From the NCBI GenBank assembly GCA_022605955.1, contig JAKCOZ010000018.1:4162001-4226000 (forward strand): a stretch of 64,000 bases of DNA. The letters are read 5' to 3'. Below are positions 51,301 through 63,913 of the stretch, piece after piece. The stretch comes from Rallus limicola (taxonomy: Eukaryota > Chordata > Aves > Gruiformes > Rallidae). The notes below the pieces were generated by a model. It did not search any database. It had not been told where the DNA came from and saw only the letters and a program-made list of their open reading frames with translations. The stretch's first letter is position 1; each line of letters starts with the position of its first letter. Made by a program: the position numbers and the translations under genes.

Positions 51301-54300
51301 TACTTTGAAAATGTATTTGTAGAATTGGCTTTAATGATTAAGAACATTACAGAGAGTGCCAACCTACAATATGGTGAATGTTAAAGTGGCAAGATTTTAA
51401 ATTTAAATCCCAAGAGTCCAGGAACTAAGCAGGGCAAGCTGAAAGGAGTGGGAATTGCTACAACGTTGGCCCTGAGTCAATTTTTCCATGCTGATTACCT
51501 ACTGTAACTAGCAGCGATTTTGATGGTGTTTGGCAATTTTTATTTTACTCACAAACATTTGCATAAAGGCAAAATAAGACATTTTAAATAGCCTCAAATC
51601 AGTTGTAAGAATAAAAACCAGCTGCATTTACTGTCCTCCTAAAAAGGCCTTCCTGCCGCACCAAAAATTCGTGGTGCTGTGTGCCTGTTGAAATTGTGAT
51701 ACAAGATTGTGTTCACTTTTATCTTACCCTAAGTAATACTATTTCCTACGACTGTAAAGGAACTGCACTATCGTATACTATGCACTATCATATCATAATC
51801 TATTTAAAAGAACTGGCAGAGCTACAATAAAAGTCATCCTTTTCTGCAGTTGCTTCTTTGCAAATCACCCAAATGCTAGCAGTTGAAGAGAGTCTTTGAT
51901 TTCTTTTCATGTTGGCACTGTAAACCCCTCTTGTTCGATACACACATATCCCTCAACTTCTGTCAAAAGCAAGAACAAATTTCCTAACCAAAACTGAAAA
52001 GTCCTTGGCTTTTCAAATGACTATAAATTGCATGGCTAAGTGCATATGGCCACAGGGCTGTCACAGTTACTTTTCTTGACAATTCATCATAGCATACTAA
52101 TTCTGTAATATCATTACTGTGTCTCTTCTCACTGTACTGATCCAGCCAGCTAATTTAATCAACTAATAATAGATTCAGAAATGGATGCAAAGGGCCCTAG
52201 CACTTCAAATTATATTACTAGAGATGCACAGCAGTGAAAGCAATGTATTCTGTACTTGCCATTAAATATAACCCCAGTAAGTTATATTCTGCTTGTAAGT
52301 TGGAGATTTTCCTTTAAAAGGAAAGGACAAAATATTTGTACAAGTTCAGAAAAGGTCTTTTCCAACAACATTAAAAAAGCAGTTTATTTCAAACTAAGCA
52401 TAACTTAGAATTACAGTGCATTAATTTGAAGAAAAAATTATAACTAACTATTTAATCAATTATCATAATTACTGTAGGTAAGTTTCAAGGTAAAAAAACA
52501 CTGCAGGAAAGAAATATATATCTGTAGTTGAAGCTAAAGGTGTATGATTAACTGCAAAGTGAGCCATTCAAACACGGACAATTAATTTTATTAAATTTTA
52601 ATCTTCTCTGAAAATGTCAATGGTGATTAAAAACATTATTCTCTAACATCTCAGTCTATTTTGCATGTCATGAGGACCAATACTAAAAAAAGTAACCCAA
52701 AATTTAGGCAAAACTGAAATGTGGACCATGTCCAATTTTCACTTCTTGAACACTGATGACCAAAGTAGTGCCCCACAAAATTTTTGAGTACACAACAGAC
52801 TCTGATCCAGTATCTGCTCACTTCAGCCAAGAAATCTACACAATCCAAAGGGGACAGCCACAAGATGCCACAGACCTAACATGAGATAGGCGTATTTTGT
52901 AGGCACCTAAATGTTTGTCATACCTCCAATGACCAGGGACTGTATGTGCCTGAAGCTGCTGACGGCATGGCATTACCTCCTGTTTGCACTGTCAGAGAGT
53001 TGAAAAGAAGGATGCTACTCTGGATATGGTGCACTGTGAGGAACTCAGCCCCCACTTCAACCCCCACATAGTACTTTCTACTCAAGATTAATACTAGATA
53101 AATTGCCAATGTCAACCCGATTAATCTTTTGGGGAGCTTAGACTAAAGTCAATGAATCTCCTCACTTGCTGAGGTGTTTTGTGTATTGAGGCCTTAACCA
53201 AGGCAAAAGCATGTTTCCTGAGGTAAAGAGTTAATTTTGGCAAAACTCAGTGAGCAAGGGTGATAGAGATTTATAGACTTACTCTCTGGCCATGATTCAG
53301 GCAGGCAAACGTTTAACATTTTAAAAGCGATTAGAGGCCTCCAAAATGCAATGAATCTTCTGCACCTGCCAAAGCACTCTCCCCGAAAGGAGGGTGCCTG
53401 AATTCAGGCTTACATTATGGCCAGACTAAATACATATTTCTTAAAACATGTTACGCGAAGATCACCGCATACTCTCCCTTTAAGTTGTCCAATGTCACTT
53501 GTTACTAAGCGCAATTCAAATTATGCCTACCTAGTCTAAAAGCAAGGCATCTGCTTGAGTACCATAATCTAACAAAACAAATAATTTTCCTTTCATCAAT
53601 ATACAACAGCTTTGTTCATTACTGGGAAACGTTAGGTGGTGAAGTATTGAGTGCTATGCATTTTACGCTTAAATCAATGTACTGTCTTGCAGTTATGCCA
53701 CCTAATGTGTTTTTAAGCCATGCGCTACAGAAATCAATGTGGTTCTTATTTGATATTCAGTGTTAAGTTCAGCCTCATAAATTTAGAATTGCACTCTGTT
53801 ATTTTGATGGTTATGTATTAACCATGTCCTGTAAGTTTTATGATTTTATATTCAGACGTGCAGTAAATCATGCCAGTTATACACAAGTGGCATACGGTGG
53901 CTTTATTTTTACTGTCCATTCTGGAAGAGAAAGAAAAGGATGATTCATTTGACCTATCGGGGAAGAAAAATACAGTATATCAGATAAATTTCAGGAGGTA
54001 TATCAGTAACAAAATTAGGCTCCATAAAATTTAACCGAGTCTTTTCTGAGACAAACTGATTTGCAGCAGATAAATGTGTTTGATATACTTCATCTTACCA
54101 ATATTTTACACTGGAACAGGCACACAACAGTTGATCATTCTTTGTAACACATCTAGCAGGTGCTATGCTATTGTCTTTTAATCAAATGCTACACTGTAAA
54201 TATTTTTTTCTTAAAAATATATATTCTATTGGTACACAGAATAAAACCCAAGCCTTTTCCCAGAAACTTCCATGATATTTTAATAATGGAAAAACTTTTC

Positions 54301-54630
54301 TTTACCTGTTATTTCTTTACAGTATCTAGATAAACTTTATCTTGTACAAGAAGGCAGAAAACTCTCCTGCTCCACAAGGCATACTTTTCTAGTGAGTGTA
54401 AAGTTTATTTTTTCTTCCTATTTGCTATCTCATTTCTTGAGACAAAATAAACCACAGGTTCTAGACCATATGACAGTACAAAGATTTTTGCCTCATTATT
54501 AAATGGGGCTTCTCTGCAGCATTTTATATCAATTTTTTTTTCACACAATGGTAGTTTCAGTGCTTACTGAATATTTTTCAAATCAACTGTCATCTGGCAT
54601 TAGTTTGAGAACCGCATTTCACTTTACTAT
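48326..54630. other. Unique noncoding sequence
   Basis: No gene or interspersed repeat was recognised in about 6.3 kb. The part at about 53,620-53,950 has balanced base composition with no low complexity, which might indicate constraint. That is only an impression, listed as a finding. Confidence 0.5.
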
Positions 54631-55130
54631 TGCACTAATTTTGGCTAGGATGGAGTTAATTTTCTTCATAACAGCTCCTATGGTGCTATATGTTCCATAT
54701 CTGCATCTGTGGCCACAGCAGTGCTGATGACAGAGGGATGGTCTCATTCCTGTTCAGCAGTGCTCACACAGAGCCAAGGCCTTTGCTGCTCCTCACCCCA
54801 CCCCACCAGCGAGCAGGCTGGGGCTGCACAAGGAATGGGAGGGGACACAGCCAGGACAGCTGATCCCCATGTCCCAAACCATATGACATCATGTGCAGCA
54901 GATAAAGCTGGGGGAAGAAGGAAGAAGGGGAGGATGTTCTGAGTGATGGCATTTGTCTTCCCAAGTCACCATTACGTGTGATGGAGCCCTGCTGTCCTGG
55001 GGATGGCTGAACACCTACCTGCCCATGGGAAGTGGGGAAGGAATTCCTTGTTTTGCTTTGCTTGGGCATGAAGCTTTTGCTTTACCTGTAAAACCGTCTT
55101 CATCTCAACCCACCCTTTCTCATTTTCCAA
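54631..55130 (+). mobile_element. 3'-truncated LTR of avian ERVL-like retrovirus
   Basis: It begins TGCACTAATTTTGGCTAGGA and TGGAGTTAATTTTCTTCATA, then carries the same blocks as the 38.0-kb copy: GTGCTCACACAGAGCCAAGG, CCTTTGCTGCTCCTCACCCC, GGGACACAGCCAGGACAGCT, CCATATGACATCATGTGCAG, AAGTCACCATTACGTGTGAT and TTGTTTTGCTTTGCTTGGGC. After TCTCAACCCACC the match fades near 55,130, so roughly the last 90 bp and the terminal CA are missing. It retains 42 bp (54,814-54,855) absent from the 38-kb copy, and lacks about 12-16 bp near 54,874 that the 38-kb copy has. Only about three CpGs remain. The polyadenylation-site region reads TGTAAAACC, apparently mutated. Confidence 0.82.
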
Positions 55131-58100
55131 GAGCAGTTAAAGACTGAAAAGGCCACTGAAAATCACGGTATGCAGCACTGCAATCTTTTTTTTTTTTTTT
55201 AATATTATTGTCGCTATAGCTTAAAAACTAAATGGATAAAAGTCACAGAAAGACTCTGTGTTTCTCCTGATCACACGAAATAATCTAACAGTATCTACAG
55301 TGTAATCTAGGAGAAAAACAAGAAAGCTTTTCTTTAGCACTAACAATGCATATGGCTAGGCATGTGCATAGATTCCTATCTAATCATACCACAATAACAG
55401 AACAAAAAGTGTCACTTTACGTCATCTCAAGGGGCTGGGGCATCCTGATTCTGGGGTAGAGGCACTGTTGTCATCTGCCCACAGTTTACCCTGCCCAAGG
55501 TCTCTTGGAGCTATGCCCCACATTTTCTGCATTACATGCTAGCTCTCTATTCCAGGACCTGCTGCACTTCACAGTTTCGAATTCACCCTGCCACTATAGC
55601 AATAAAGAGAAAACACAAAGGAACAATGAAATGTCTTAAACGATGCACTGCCAAACAACTGCATTTGGTTTGCCGTGCCGCTGAACAGGCAGGTCAGCTT
55701 GGTTCACCAGGCCGCACGTTTCATAGCGACATGGTTCCGCTGCTGAACTTCTCTTCATCTGCCGCTTTTCTTAACAAATACAGAATGATCACACAGGTCT
55801 AATTCGGGTGAGTTAAGTGTCACAAATAAGGCCACTTCTGCACGGCCTCGTTAGGGGGAGGCAAGGAAAATGTATTCAGTTCCTGGTTATGCAGCCTGTG
55901 CCTATGCACTGGGATAACTGCTGCATACAACTCCTGATGCAACAGTTCTTTCAGTAGAACTTCTCTCCATCAGAACTGCAACCTCCTATGGTAGGGAATT
56001 TCTTATTAAGGCTCTTCTGAAATTACTGCAAAGCTAAAATACAGCCTATGCTATGCATTATTTAAATATGGTATATAAGATTTGATTTTTCATGTATCTG
56101 CTAGTAAGCTGTCATCACCTGGTGCTAGGAACTAAAACCAAATTCTCGGGGGGCAGAATCTATTCTAGAAACTGCATCAGTGCAGAGAGCTCCAGAGTTT
56201 GAGAGGTCCATAGGTTCTCCTTTTGCTTGAGAAACAGTCATAGGAGACCATCCAGTGCACTGCACACACAGAGTAATGACAACATTTGCTAAGAAATTCC
56301 ACATAACTGGTAAGAAATATAATCCTACCCAAATTAGTTGTCATAGCATTTACTATATATACAGTGGTACTTGTATTCTTTTTACAGTATTTTTCCTAAA
56401 ACACATCGACATGCTGGCAAGCAAAATTAGATGCTCTTATCTTCCAATTTTTACTATAATCTTGAGTCCCGATTTTCTCTGCATAAGCCACATATAGATT
56501 TATATTTTGACAGTGGGAAGTGGGAAATATTTATAGTTAAATAGAAGGAAAAAGAAGAGCATGCTACAAAGTATGTTACATAATAATTATCTCTCCCTAA
56601 ACGAGAAATGTTTTCATTCACCATATGTGGTAAAAGTTGAAGGAGTTCACTGCCACAGCAATTTATAGAAAGGATTCCCTAGAACTGAAGCAACTTGCTT
56701 GTTGACTACAGCCCACAGAAAAGTATCGTCAGGACTGCTGCATTTTTCCGTTGTGGGAAAGCTTCATTTGTTGTTAAAAGCTAAGATCAACAGCCAGGTA
56801 AAAGTCACTTCACCGAGACACAGAAACAAGAGAGAGCAAAGGGGGAGAAGAGAGACCATAGTGTGGAACAGAACTTCATTAAAAACATCTACCTACAGGG
56901 TCACTTTCTCCCAGACTCCTTCAGCAAAGAAGTTTCCAGGCAGGATTCACTGGCACACCAACAACCTGTATTTAAACAATCCAAGGGGCAATATAAAGGC
57001 AGCAGACTCTTGAAGGATAAAGAGAAAATCTGTGGAGCACATTTCCAATTTTGCTATAATTATAGGAGAAAAAAACCCCCAACAAACAAAACCAAACAGC
57101 AGCAACGAAATAAATCCAAACCACAAACTTCACTGAATGACCTAGCCGTTGGCAAACCAAGAAATCACGCCTTTTGGATAGGGTAGGGCTAGAACAGACC
57201 AACACAGTGACATCACCGAGCAAGGGAAGACTGAAGCCAGGAAAAATGACTCCTCTGCATTCCCATTCTGGATCACATGGCCCACTGTCTGGCAGCAAGG
57301 ACCAGCTTGTAAGGTGACCTGGACTTTGCATCTGAGAAGGAAAGGAGGGAAAAATGTGACCCTTTTTGTTAGAAAGGGGGAACAGGAAGATGCTCAAAAA
57401 AACCCATTCCAGGTATTTGCTTATCATTTTCTCTGAAGGAGGAAAGAAAAAAACCAACCCTCTGCTACCACCAGACTTCACACCGTACCTGTGCCCCAGT
57501 GCTAGCACCACGGCGGAAAGACCTCTGGCTTCTTCTGGTACCCTTGCACCTACAACAGGATGCCGTTATAACACTGGGGAATTGGTATATGATGTGCATT
57601 TATATATTCAAGGTCATTAAAACTTGCTTCTGCTATACATACCAATGCATTACATCCATCTTTTTAATCTCTGCTTCTCACTGGGAGAGCACTGTGCTTT
57701 CAAATCTGCAGTGTATTTTTTTCTGAAATGTTCTTCCTGCCTACCATGGGAAAAGATTTTCCAGCAGTCATTAGCTACAGCCATTTTCACATCTCATTTT
57801 AACAAGCTATAAAAGCAGAACAACATGCCAATTACATGAAATAAATAAAATGAGTGGGTACAAGATGGCTAAGAAAACCTCTTGCACTGCATAGATTTGT
57901 TAGAGAGTGTATTAGGGTTTCACTAATGCATTTATAATCCTGCAGAACAGCCTGGCACATCTGCATCTTCAGTATAACAGAACAGCAAAGATGATACAAT
58001 CCTCAGAGAATTTCTATTTGAAATAATTTTAGATCTGTTTTATGTATACCAAGGAAGCTGCCAGTCAATCTGATCTTCAAATACGCTGAAATCCTCAGAG

Positions 58101-59143
58101 GAAACTCTGGTAAACTGCAGACTGTTCACCTAAATGCATTTATTTTAGCAACATGAAAACTAGTTGCTGTGTTTGGCTAATAATATGTTGCACATTTGGA
58201 ACTTTGTTAAATACCTTAATTGTGTAGCAGAGAATAAGGCAGTTAATTTACACAGAAGGACACAGAGGTGAATTTTATGTCTATATCTCAGAACAAAATA
58301 AGTAAATTCACTGAACATATGGCTTATTAAATTTAATAGTTCCTTTCCAAGATGATTCTGATTGCCATGTTTTGAAAGATAGGATTTTAAAAAAAAATTC
58401 TTTTGGATATTTGCCGTTAAGCAGCTATGCCATCTGTCTCTCCAAATGAAAAGAAACTCAAGACTTTGATTACTATTTTCCTAACCAAGACTTAGGGTAA
58501 TATATTTCTAGTACACTGATTAACTAGATCTGACATCACATTGCAGACCTGTTTATTATCCTTTTTCAAAGAACTACCCAGATATATGCACGAATGCGAT
58601 ATACGATGAGAGAACCATAAGGAAGCGCCATCACCTCTTGCATCACTTCCAGGCACTGTTGGTGACACTGTGTTATTCAAATAGGCATCTTGTATTTTCA
58701 CTCAAGATTTTAGGAGACAGATGTCTAAAGCATCACACTCCAAACCGGACTATAGAATTTCTGTCATAAATGCTCACATTAAAAAAGGGAAAAAAATAAA
58801 AAGGAAGCCCCTCACAAATTCCATTGTAAAAATACATATCACAAATAAGATGCTGAACTGAGCACATCACACCAATTCTGTGTATCAAGGGGAAAAAATG
58901 TAAGCCTGACAGTATGCCAAATTCTTGGAATTTACATATTTTATACTTCATATCCTCAGAAGTCCAAATCATTTTTCCTGTCTAGTTATTTTCTAGGGAA
59001 ATCTTTTTTGCTAGTAGCCTCTGAGCCAACACAAGCAGCAATTCACCTGTGCCTGAACCAAACTGATTATTTCATTCCCAGGGATAAACGTATAGACTAT
59101 GCATCTACTTCTTAAGTCACCAAGTACCTTTTTCAAATCCAGC
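55131..59143. other. Unique noncoding sequence
   Basis: A T15 run lies at 55,186-55,200, just after the truncated LTR. The longest open frame of the window (179 codons, minus, 56,972-57,511) lies here but shows no recognisable domain, and its hydrophobic patches come from pyrimidine-rich DNA. No repeat family was recognised. Confidence 0.5.
55186..55200. repeat. T15 homopolymer
   Basis: Fifteen T residues about 55 bp downstream of the point where the truncated LTR match ends. Confidence 0.85.
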
Positions 59144-59216
59144 TTGAAGCAGGAGAGGAGCCTGGGAGCAGTGATCAATGACCTTCGGGCCCCTAACCAG
59201 TCACCAGGACCAGTAA
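59144..59216 (+). other. Possible short exon, unidentified
   Basis: A good acceptor-like site (CCTTTTTCAAATCCAG, ending about 59,143) is followed about 75 bases later by a strong donor-like site (CAGTAAG then GTAAGA). One of three frames stays open across the interval and reads KQERSLGAVINDLRAPNQSP, then GPV. The segment is also more GC-rich than the surroundings. The peptide matches nothing I recognise. It could be a coding exon, a lncRNA exon, or chance, and the precise edges are uncertain. Confidence 0.18.
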
Positions 59217-59564
59217 GGTAAGACAGCCACTGCTACTGCAGAAATGCTGTACGGCTGGGGCCTGACTCAGATGTATCACTGTTCATTTACATCACATGAA
59301 GCTTCACGTGGGACTTAGGGGCATATTATGTTCAGCACATTAAACACAGCTGAACAAAAATAAATCCTATATACAGTCAAAGGCATGGTGGAAAAGCACA
59401 AGTATTGAGCACCACAAAATAAATTAAAAAAAAAAGGTTTTATCACCCAAGTCCTGTGTATACCTATATATATATGTGGAACTGATTTATTGCTACACCA
59501 CTTTTTTCCCTTTTAACAGATGTATTAATCAAAGTAGTAATCAAAGCAGCTTCTGGAGCAGAGC
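59217..59564. other. Unique noncoding sequence
   Basis: No gene or repeat was seen, apart from an A-rich run near 59,425-59,436 and a short TA run near 59,466. Confidence 0.5.
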
Positions 59565-59722
59565 TTGGCTCCTTACTCAGGCCCCTCAAGCCACACAAGG
59601 CTCTCTGGCACTGCTCTTGGTGGCTGTGGTTCCACTGCACAGCAGGACAGCACAAGGCAGGGGAGTTGGAACTCTGTGATCCCTGGGGTCCCTTCAACCC
59701 AGATCATTCTATGATTCTATAA
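59565..59722 (+). mobile_element. CR1 LINE 3' end
   Basis: The 3' part reads GGCAGGGGAGTTGGAACTCT, GTGATCCCTGGGGTCCCTTC, AACCCAGATC and ends in ATTCTATGATTCTATAAG. These are the short ATTCTATG terminal repeats typical of CR1 instead of a poly(A) tail. The terminal repeats fix the plus orientation. It is the best-preserved CR1 terminus in the window. The 5' edge is approximate. Confidence 0.85.
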
Positions 59723-62700
59723 GGCAGACGCAGGCAGCTTTACCTGCTCCCTCTCCTGTATGACATGGACAGAAACGGGTTGTGTGAAGGTTGTGAAGTA
59801 AAAAAAAAGTTGGTTTAAAAGTTGCATTTTAAGCAAATATTTTTAAAATTTATTTTAGTCCTGAGAAAACACAGCCAAAGCAGAGGCTGCTGTATCCTAA
59901 GGCAAGATGCCAGCCTTCTGCCTAGACAGGGGAGCTATGGATAAAACCTGAACAAACTGAAACAGCATGGAAGCATTTTGTAACACTGATAAATTAAGTA
60001 CATAATATATAACTACACAGAGCAACAGCAGAGTTGTGATATAGTTGGACAAATGACGCACGGCAAACTATGTGCCAGAAGTAGAATCTGCAAGCGAAGA
60101 ACAAGGGCTGTAGAAGAAGCAGGACAGATGTCTAGAGAAACAGGGTCATAAAAGATACACCGTGCTGGGAGTAAATGAGATCTTGATTTTGGGGGAGGAG
60201 GACAAGCAGCACAAAACAGCCAAGGAAGAACCGGGAAACAGGTGAGGATAAGATACTCACTTTGGTTCCAGCCCTATACTGGCCAGATGTCTGTGGCTGT
60301 TGGCCAGCCCTTGGCTGCAGAGCGCACAGGGGAGCTCAGCCCCCAGCTCAGCCCACGGTGCCGCACAGCTACAGCTGGCTCAGTGGGACACTGGTGAGCC
60401 CTAGCTCTGCAAGCCTGTAGTGAATCACAACCAAGAGCCACACGGTTTTAGTTAATGAGTACTGATCTTGTAAAACCTTATTTTGAACCTTCAAACTGCC
60501 CGGTTGTCCCAACACTCCCGTAACTGGCAAATAAAGGTCCCTCAGGGAAGGGCAGTTTCCGCATAGCGGGCTCTTCACACTGAGCTCAGCAGTGGCAGGT
60601 CGGAAGGGACGGTCCCATAGACTAATGCAAGGCAGCTCAGCATGAACACCGCAGTACAGGCTGTGCCAGTTCCTCTCTTCTAGTGCAGAGTAAGATTAAA
60701 AGAGAGAAGGTGCAGCACAATGCTGGGAGAGCTTCAGCCAAGGGGCTGTGCAGCACCATCACCCCATCAAAGGGCATCCTTAATCTGGACATAAAAAGGA
60801 GGAATGCTCAGAGGCCTGCTCAATGCTGGCCTGCGTTTGAATCCAGCACACAGTGCAAGCACGGTTCCTGGGTTGCTGGTCATGGTTCCAAGTGAGAGTA
60901 CACCTGGGTGACAGATACCAGTAATTCTTAAGTAAAAGCATTACCAGGAGATAATTCTTTTTCCAAATATTTGATTTAGGGTATGAGACAGTATTCAAGC
61001 ATGTGTTCGACTTCCCTGATGATCTCGCTCTTGTTACATAAAGGCTGCTTGGCAAGAAGTTTATATTATCACTAATATTAGCAACTGAAATGAATTCACC
61101 TAACTGGATGGACTTCTGGAAATTCTTGTACAAAATTATCAGAATTCAGTTCCTGAACTTTAGGTTGGAATAGCATATAAAAAAAACCTCTGTCATTTTA
61201 ATTCCTCAGACTTCAGAAACTCTTTAAATGACTCAAGTATTTTGAGACCATCACTATACAGAACTGGTGTTATCAGGTTTGCAACTATCTCCCAGACTGA
61301 GGAATTTTTTTTGTGCACAAATCAATGGAGCTGTCTACTCACCAGTACACTCAGTGGTGCTAGTACTGCACATGTTTGAATCTACAATCATCCCGTTCTT
61401 GCAGCACTGCCATAAACTCACAATCTGTATGCATGCAACCCAGAAGTTTCCTCATTATTGATAAATCATAATAATGATTATTTATCAAAATCGTTCTTGA
61501 AAAACCATTAGATTTAATTAACACTTAAAGGGACTTGCAGAACCAAGATTTTTGCTCCTAATTCTTGCAAAATTCTTTTGAATGTTGTAATTTACTGAAC
61601 TTGATGAAAACATGATGGTCACATAAGTACTGTAACAGCTCACGGTGTTGCACAATTACGTTGCCTTCCATAAATAACTAAAATAGATCTTGAAAAATTA
61701 GATAATCTGAAATGAAGACTAGAAATTTAATTACAGTGTACCTTTCTTTTGGGGAGGGGCGGGCAGGTAAGGCTTATCTACGAACCAAATATGGAAAGCT
61801 ACAATACAAATTCTCCTTTCTGCTGCTAGCTTTTGTCACAGCTGATCTGTTAGAACAGGTTTTACTATATTTATATTCTGATGCAAAAATTAACTAACCA
61901 AATGATAAATCCATTCACAAATGCATTTTAAGCATGAATGAGTCATACACGTGCTCACAGAAGGAATGTGAAGCAGAAATTATCATAGTATTAGGTGGCT
62001 TGGTTCAGCATCTGCCTTTGGATACACATATGTCTCACTGCTATGAAAGTCCATTGGGTTTTTATTAAACAGCAGAATTTTTTCATAATTACGGAGTCAA
62101 GTCTGTTGGTTAAACCTGTCAGAAGTACGCACCTTACGTCCATACTGATACATGCTAGTTAATTACTTTCAGTTTTGAGAAACACCTTTTTTTTTCTTTG
62201 AAGAAATGACAAGAAGGTGTAATTTCCTTCACCCTGCTTGGTGTACAGCTTATACTGCGTGGGAAGACATGAGTGACTCCAAAGGCTGACGCTGGGCTGC
62301 GGAACAGTCACAGCATTGCTCCAGATTATTTTACGTCAGAGCATTCTAGCGTCTCCACAAATATAATGAAATACCTTATAAACCAAGGCATTTGTGATCA
62401 CATCAATGATTTCTCTCATCATACAGACCCTGGCCCAGTTCAGGTTTCTAACAAGTGCGTGAGCTACAGTAGTCATCTGTGGGTTTATAACGAACTTCTG
62501 AACGCATGTCTTTGGGTCTGTGCCTTACTAATTTCAAAGTCTCCACTTCCTCTTCTCTCTCCTTGTGCAAGTTTGTACATCTTCATAATACCTTCTGATT
62601 AATTTATCACATAGTAAAGATTTTAAAAAATCATTATCCTTTTGATCTAAAAATCCTTATATTTCATCTTTAATAGGTTCTTTTGAGAGGATCTTTCTGG

Positions 62701-62955
62701 AGAAGTTGCCACGTATGTTCTACTCCTCTGAGACATAACAGCAGAGCTCAAGTAAGACTTCAGGAGCTTCAAATCACATTTAAAATTGTCTGAAAAATTT
62801 TTGTTTGTTAAAAAACCCCTGTTTCTTTCATGCTAAGAAAAGTGGTAGCATTACTGCAGTACTATATGGCACAAGACGACTAACAAAAAGGAAATAACAT
62901 AAAACCAATATTTGAAAGCATGTCAGAATTTATCACCACAGCAGTGATTTGGAGC
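59723..62955. other. Unique noncoding sequence
   Basis: No gene or repeat family could be supported. The stretch at about 60,270-60,880 is more GC-rich than the rest but has no long frame and no CpG-island density. An AT-rich nested inverted repeat lies at 61.46 kb. Confidence 0.5.
61458..61488. repeat. Nested AT-rich inverted repeat
   Basis: TTGATAAAT (61,458-61,466) pairs with ATTTATCAA (61,480-61,488). Inside, ATCAT (61,465-61,469) pairs with ATGAT (61,474-61,478). It could be a chance product of AT-rich DNA. Confidence 0.65.
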
Positions 62956-62983
62956 ATTTCTAACATGCAGTTACTTTGTGAAC

Positions 62984-63215
62984 TAAACTCAAATAAGGAG
63001 GGACAAAAGTAGAGAAGAGAAACATATTGATTTCTTTAGATCGTTTTTCTATGATGATCATTATTTCTGGAAGCTGATCTGTTCCTCCATCTTTTTTTAG
63101 CCATGCAAAGAATTCATCAGAGGTAGGAAAAGTAACTCTCACTTTGCACATTCGTACTGTAATATTCTGCTCTCTAAAGAGGGCTCTTAAGCCATCATGT
63201 GTCAAACAAAACTAG
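62984..63215 (-). other. Candidate protein-coding exon, unidentified
   Basis: The minus strand is open from just inside 63,220 down to 62,960. Its translation is strikingly protein-like: THDGLRALFREQNITVRMCK, then VRVTFPTSDEFFAWLKKDGG, TDQLPEIMIIIEKRSKE. It has balanced charged and hydrophobic residues, unlike the other frames here. An AG precedes the open part (TAATCTAG, about 63,213-63,220) but its pyrimidine tract is weak. A second AG after CCCTCTTT (about 63,173) is possible. A donor-like AAAGTAACT lies at about 62,978-62,986, and a stop in the same frame follows soon after. There is no in-frame ATG at the front, so it would be an internal or last exon of a minus-strand gene that continues beyond the right edge. 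I recognise no family. A decayed pseudo-exon or chance frame cannot be excluded. The edges are approximate. Confidence 0.35.
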
Positions 63216-63913
63216 ATTATCAGGAACCACATTAAAGCCTTAAGCTCAAGGCGCTACATTATATTTTTTTAAAATGCAGGAAGGGACAATAAATGGTTTC
63301 TCAGGCAAAGACTAGCAAACACCGTAATATTTTTACCGAGACTGAAAATAACATGAGAAAAGTATGGTGAAAAATACCAGCAGAAAATGAAATACCTAAA
63401 ATAACGTGAATACATATTATCAGGAGACTGACCAAAGCCACAGAAAAAGTACAGTTACCTGGTCTACCTCCTTTACACTTTACCAAGCACAATTATTAAC
63501 GATGCTGACTGTGAAGTCCTCAGAATTATTTGCAAATTGTTCCCCCCACAACTCCAGCCTGCAAGCTAGAGAGCTGCTGTATTGCTTGCTCCCAAAGGTT
63601 TTCTCAGGATCTTCAGCAGAACAACTGGACTGAGGATAAGATAGAAAACACTGATTATTAATGTCTGCCTGCTGTGGTTATGGGTTAGTCTTCTAACATT
63701 TATCATAGGTTTCTTGTTTATCTTAACAAGTGCCATCCAAAATATCATAATTGTAATCACACCAGGCTGCCTTCATCTGTCATGATATCTACAGAAGTAA
63801 AATGAAATGAATTAATTCAAGCCACTCAAAAATCTGAACACACAGGAGAAATTCTGCTCTTAAATTAACAGAAACATTCACATGAAAATATTAGATGGCA
63901 TTCTGTCACCTAA
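63216..63913. other. Unique noncoding sequence
   Basis: Nothing was recognised. If the 63.0-kb exon is real, this would be intron. Confidence 0.45.

Noticed and set aside
56972..57511. Longest open frame, 179 codons, minus strand
   Set aside because: No domain, no splice or promoter context, and composition typical of pyrimidine-rich DNA. A length like this can occur by chance in 64 kb.
60270..60900. GC-richer stretch considered as a CpG island or repeat
   Set aside because: CpG density is low and no repeat consensus could be matched. The phrase GGTCGGAAGGGACGG is only faintly CR1-like.
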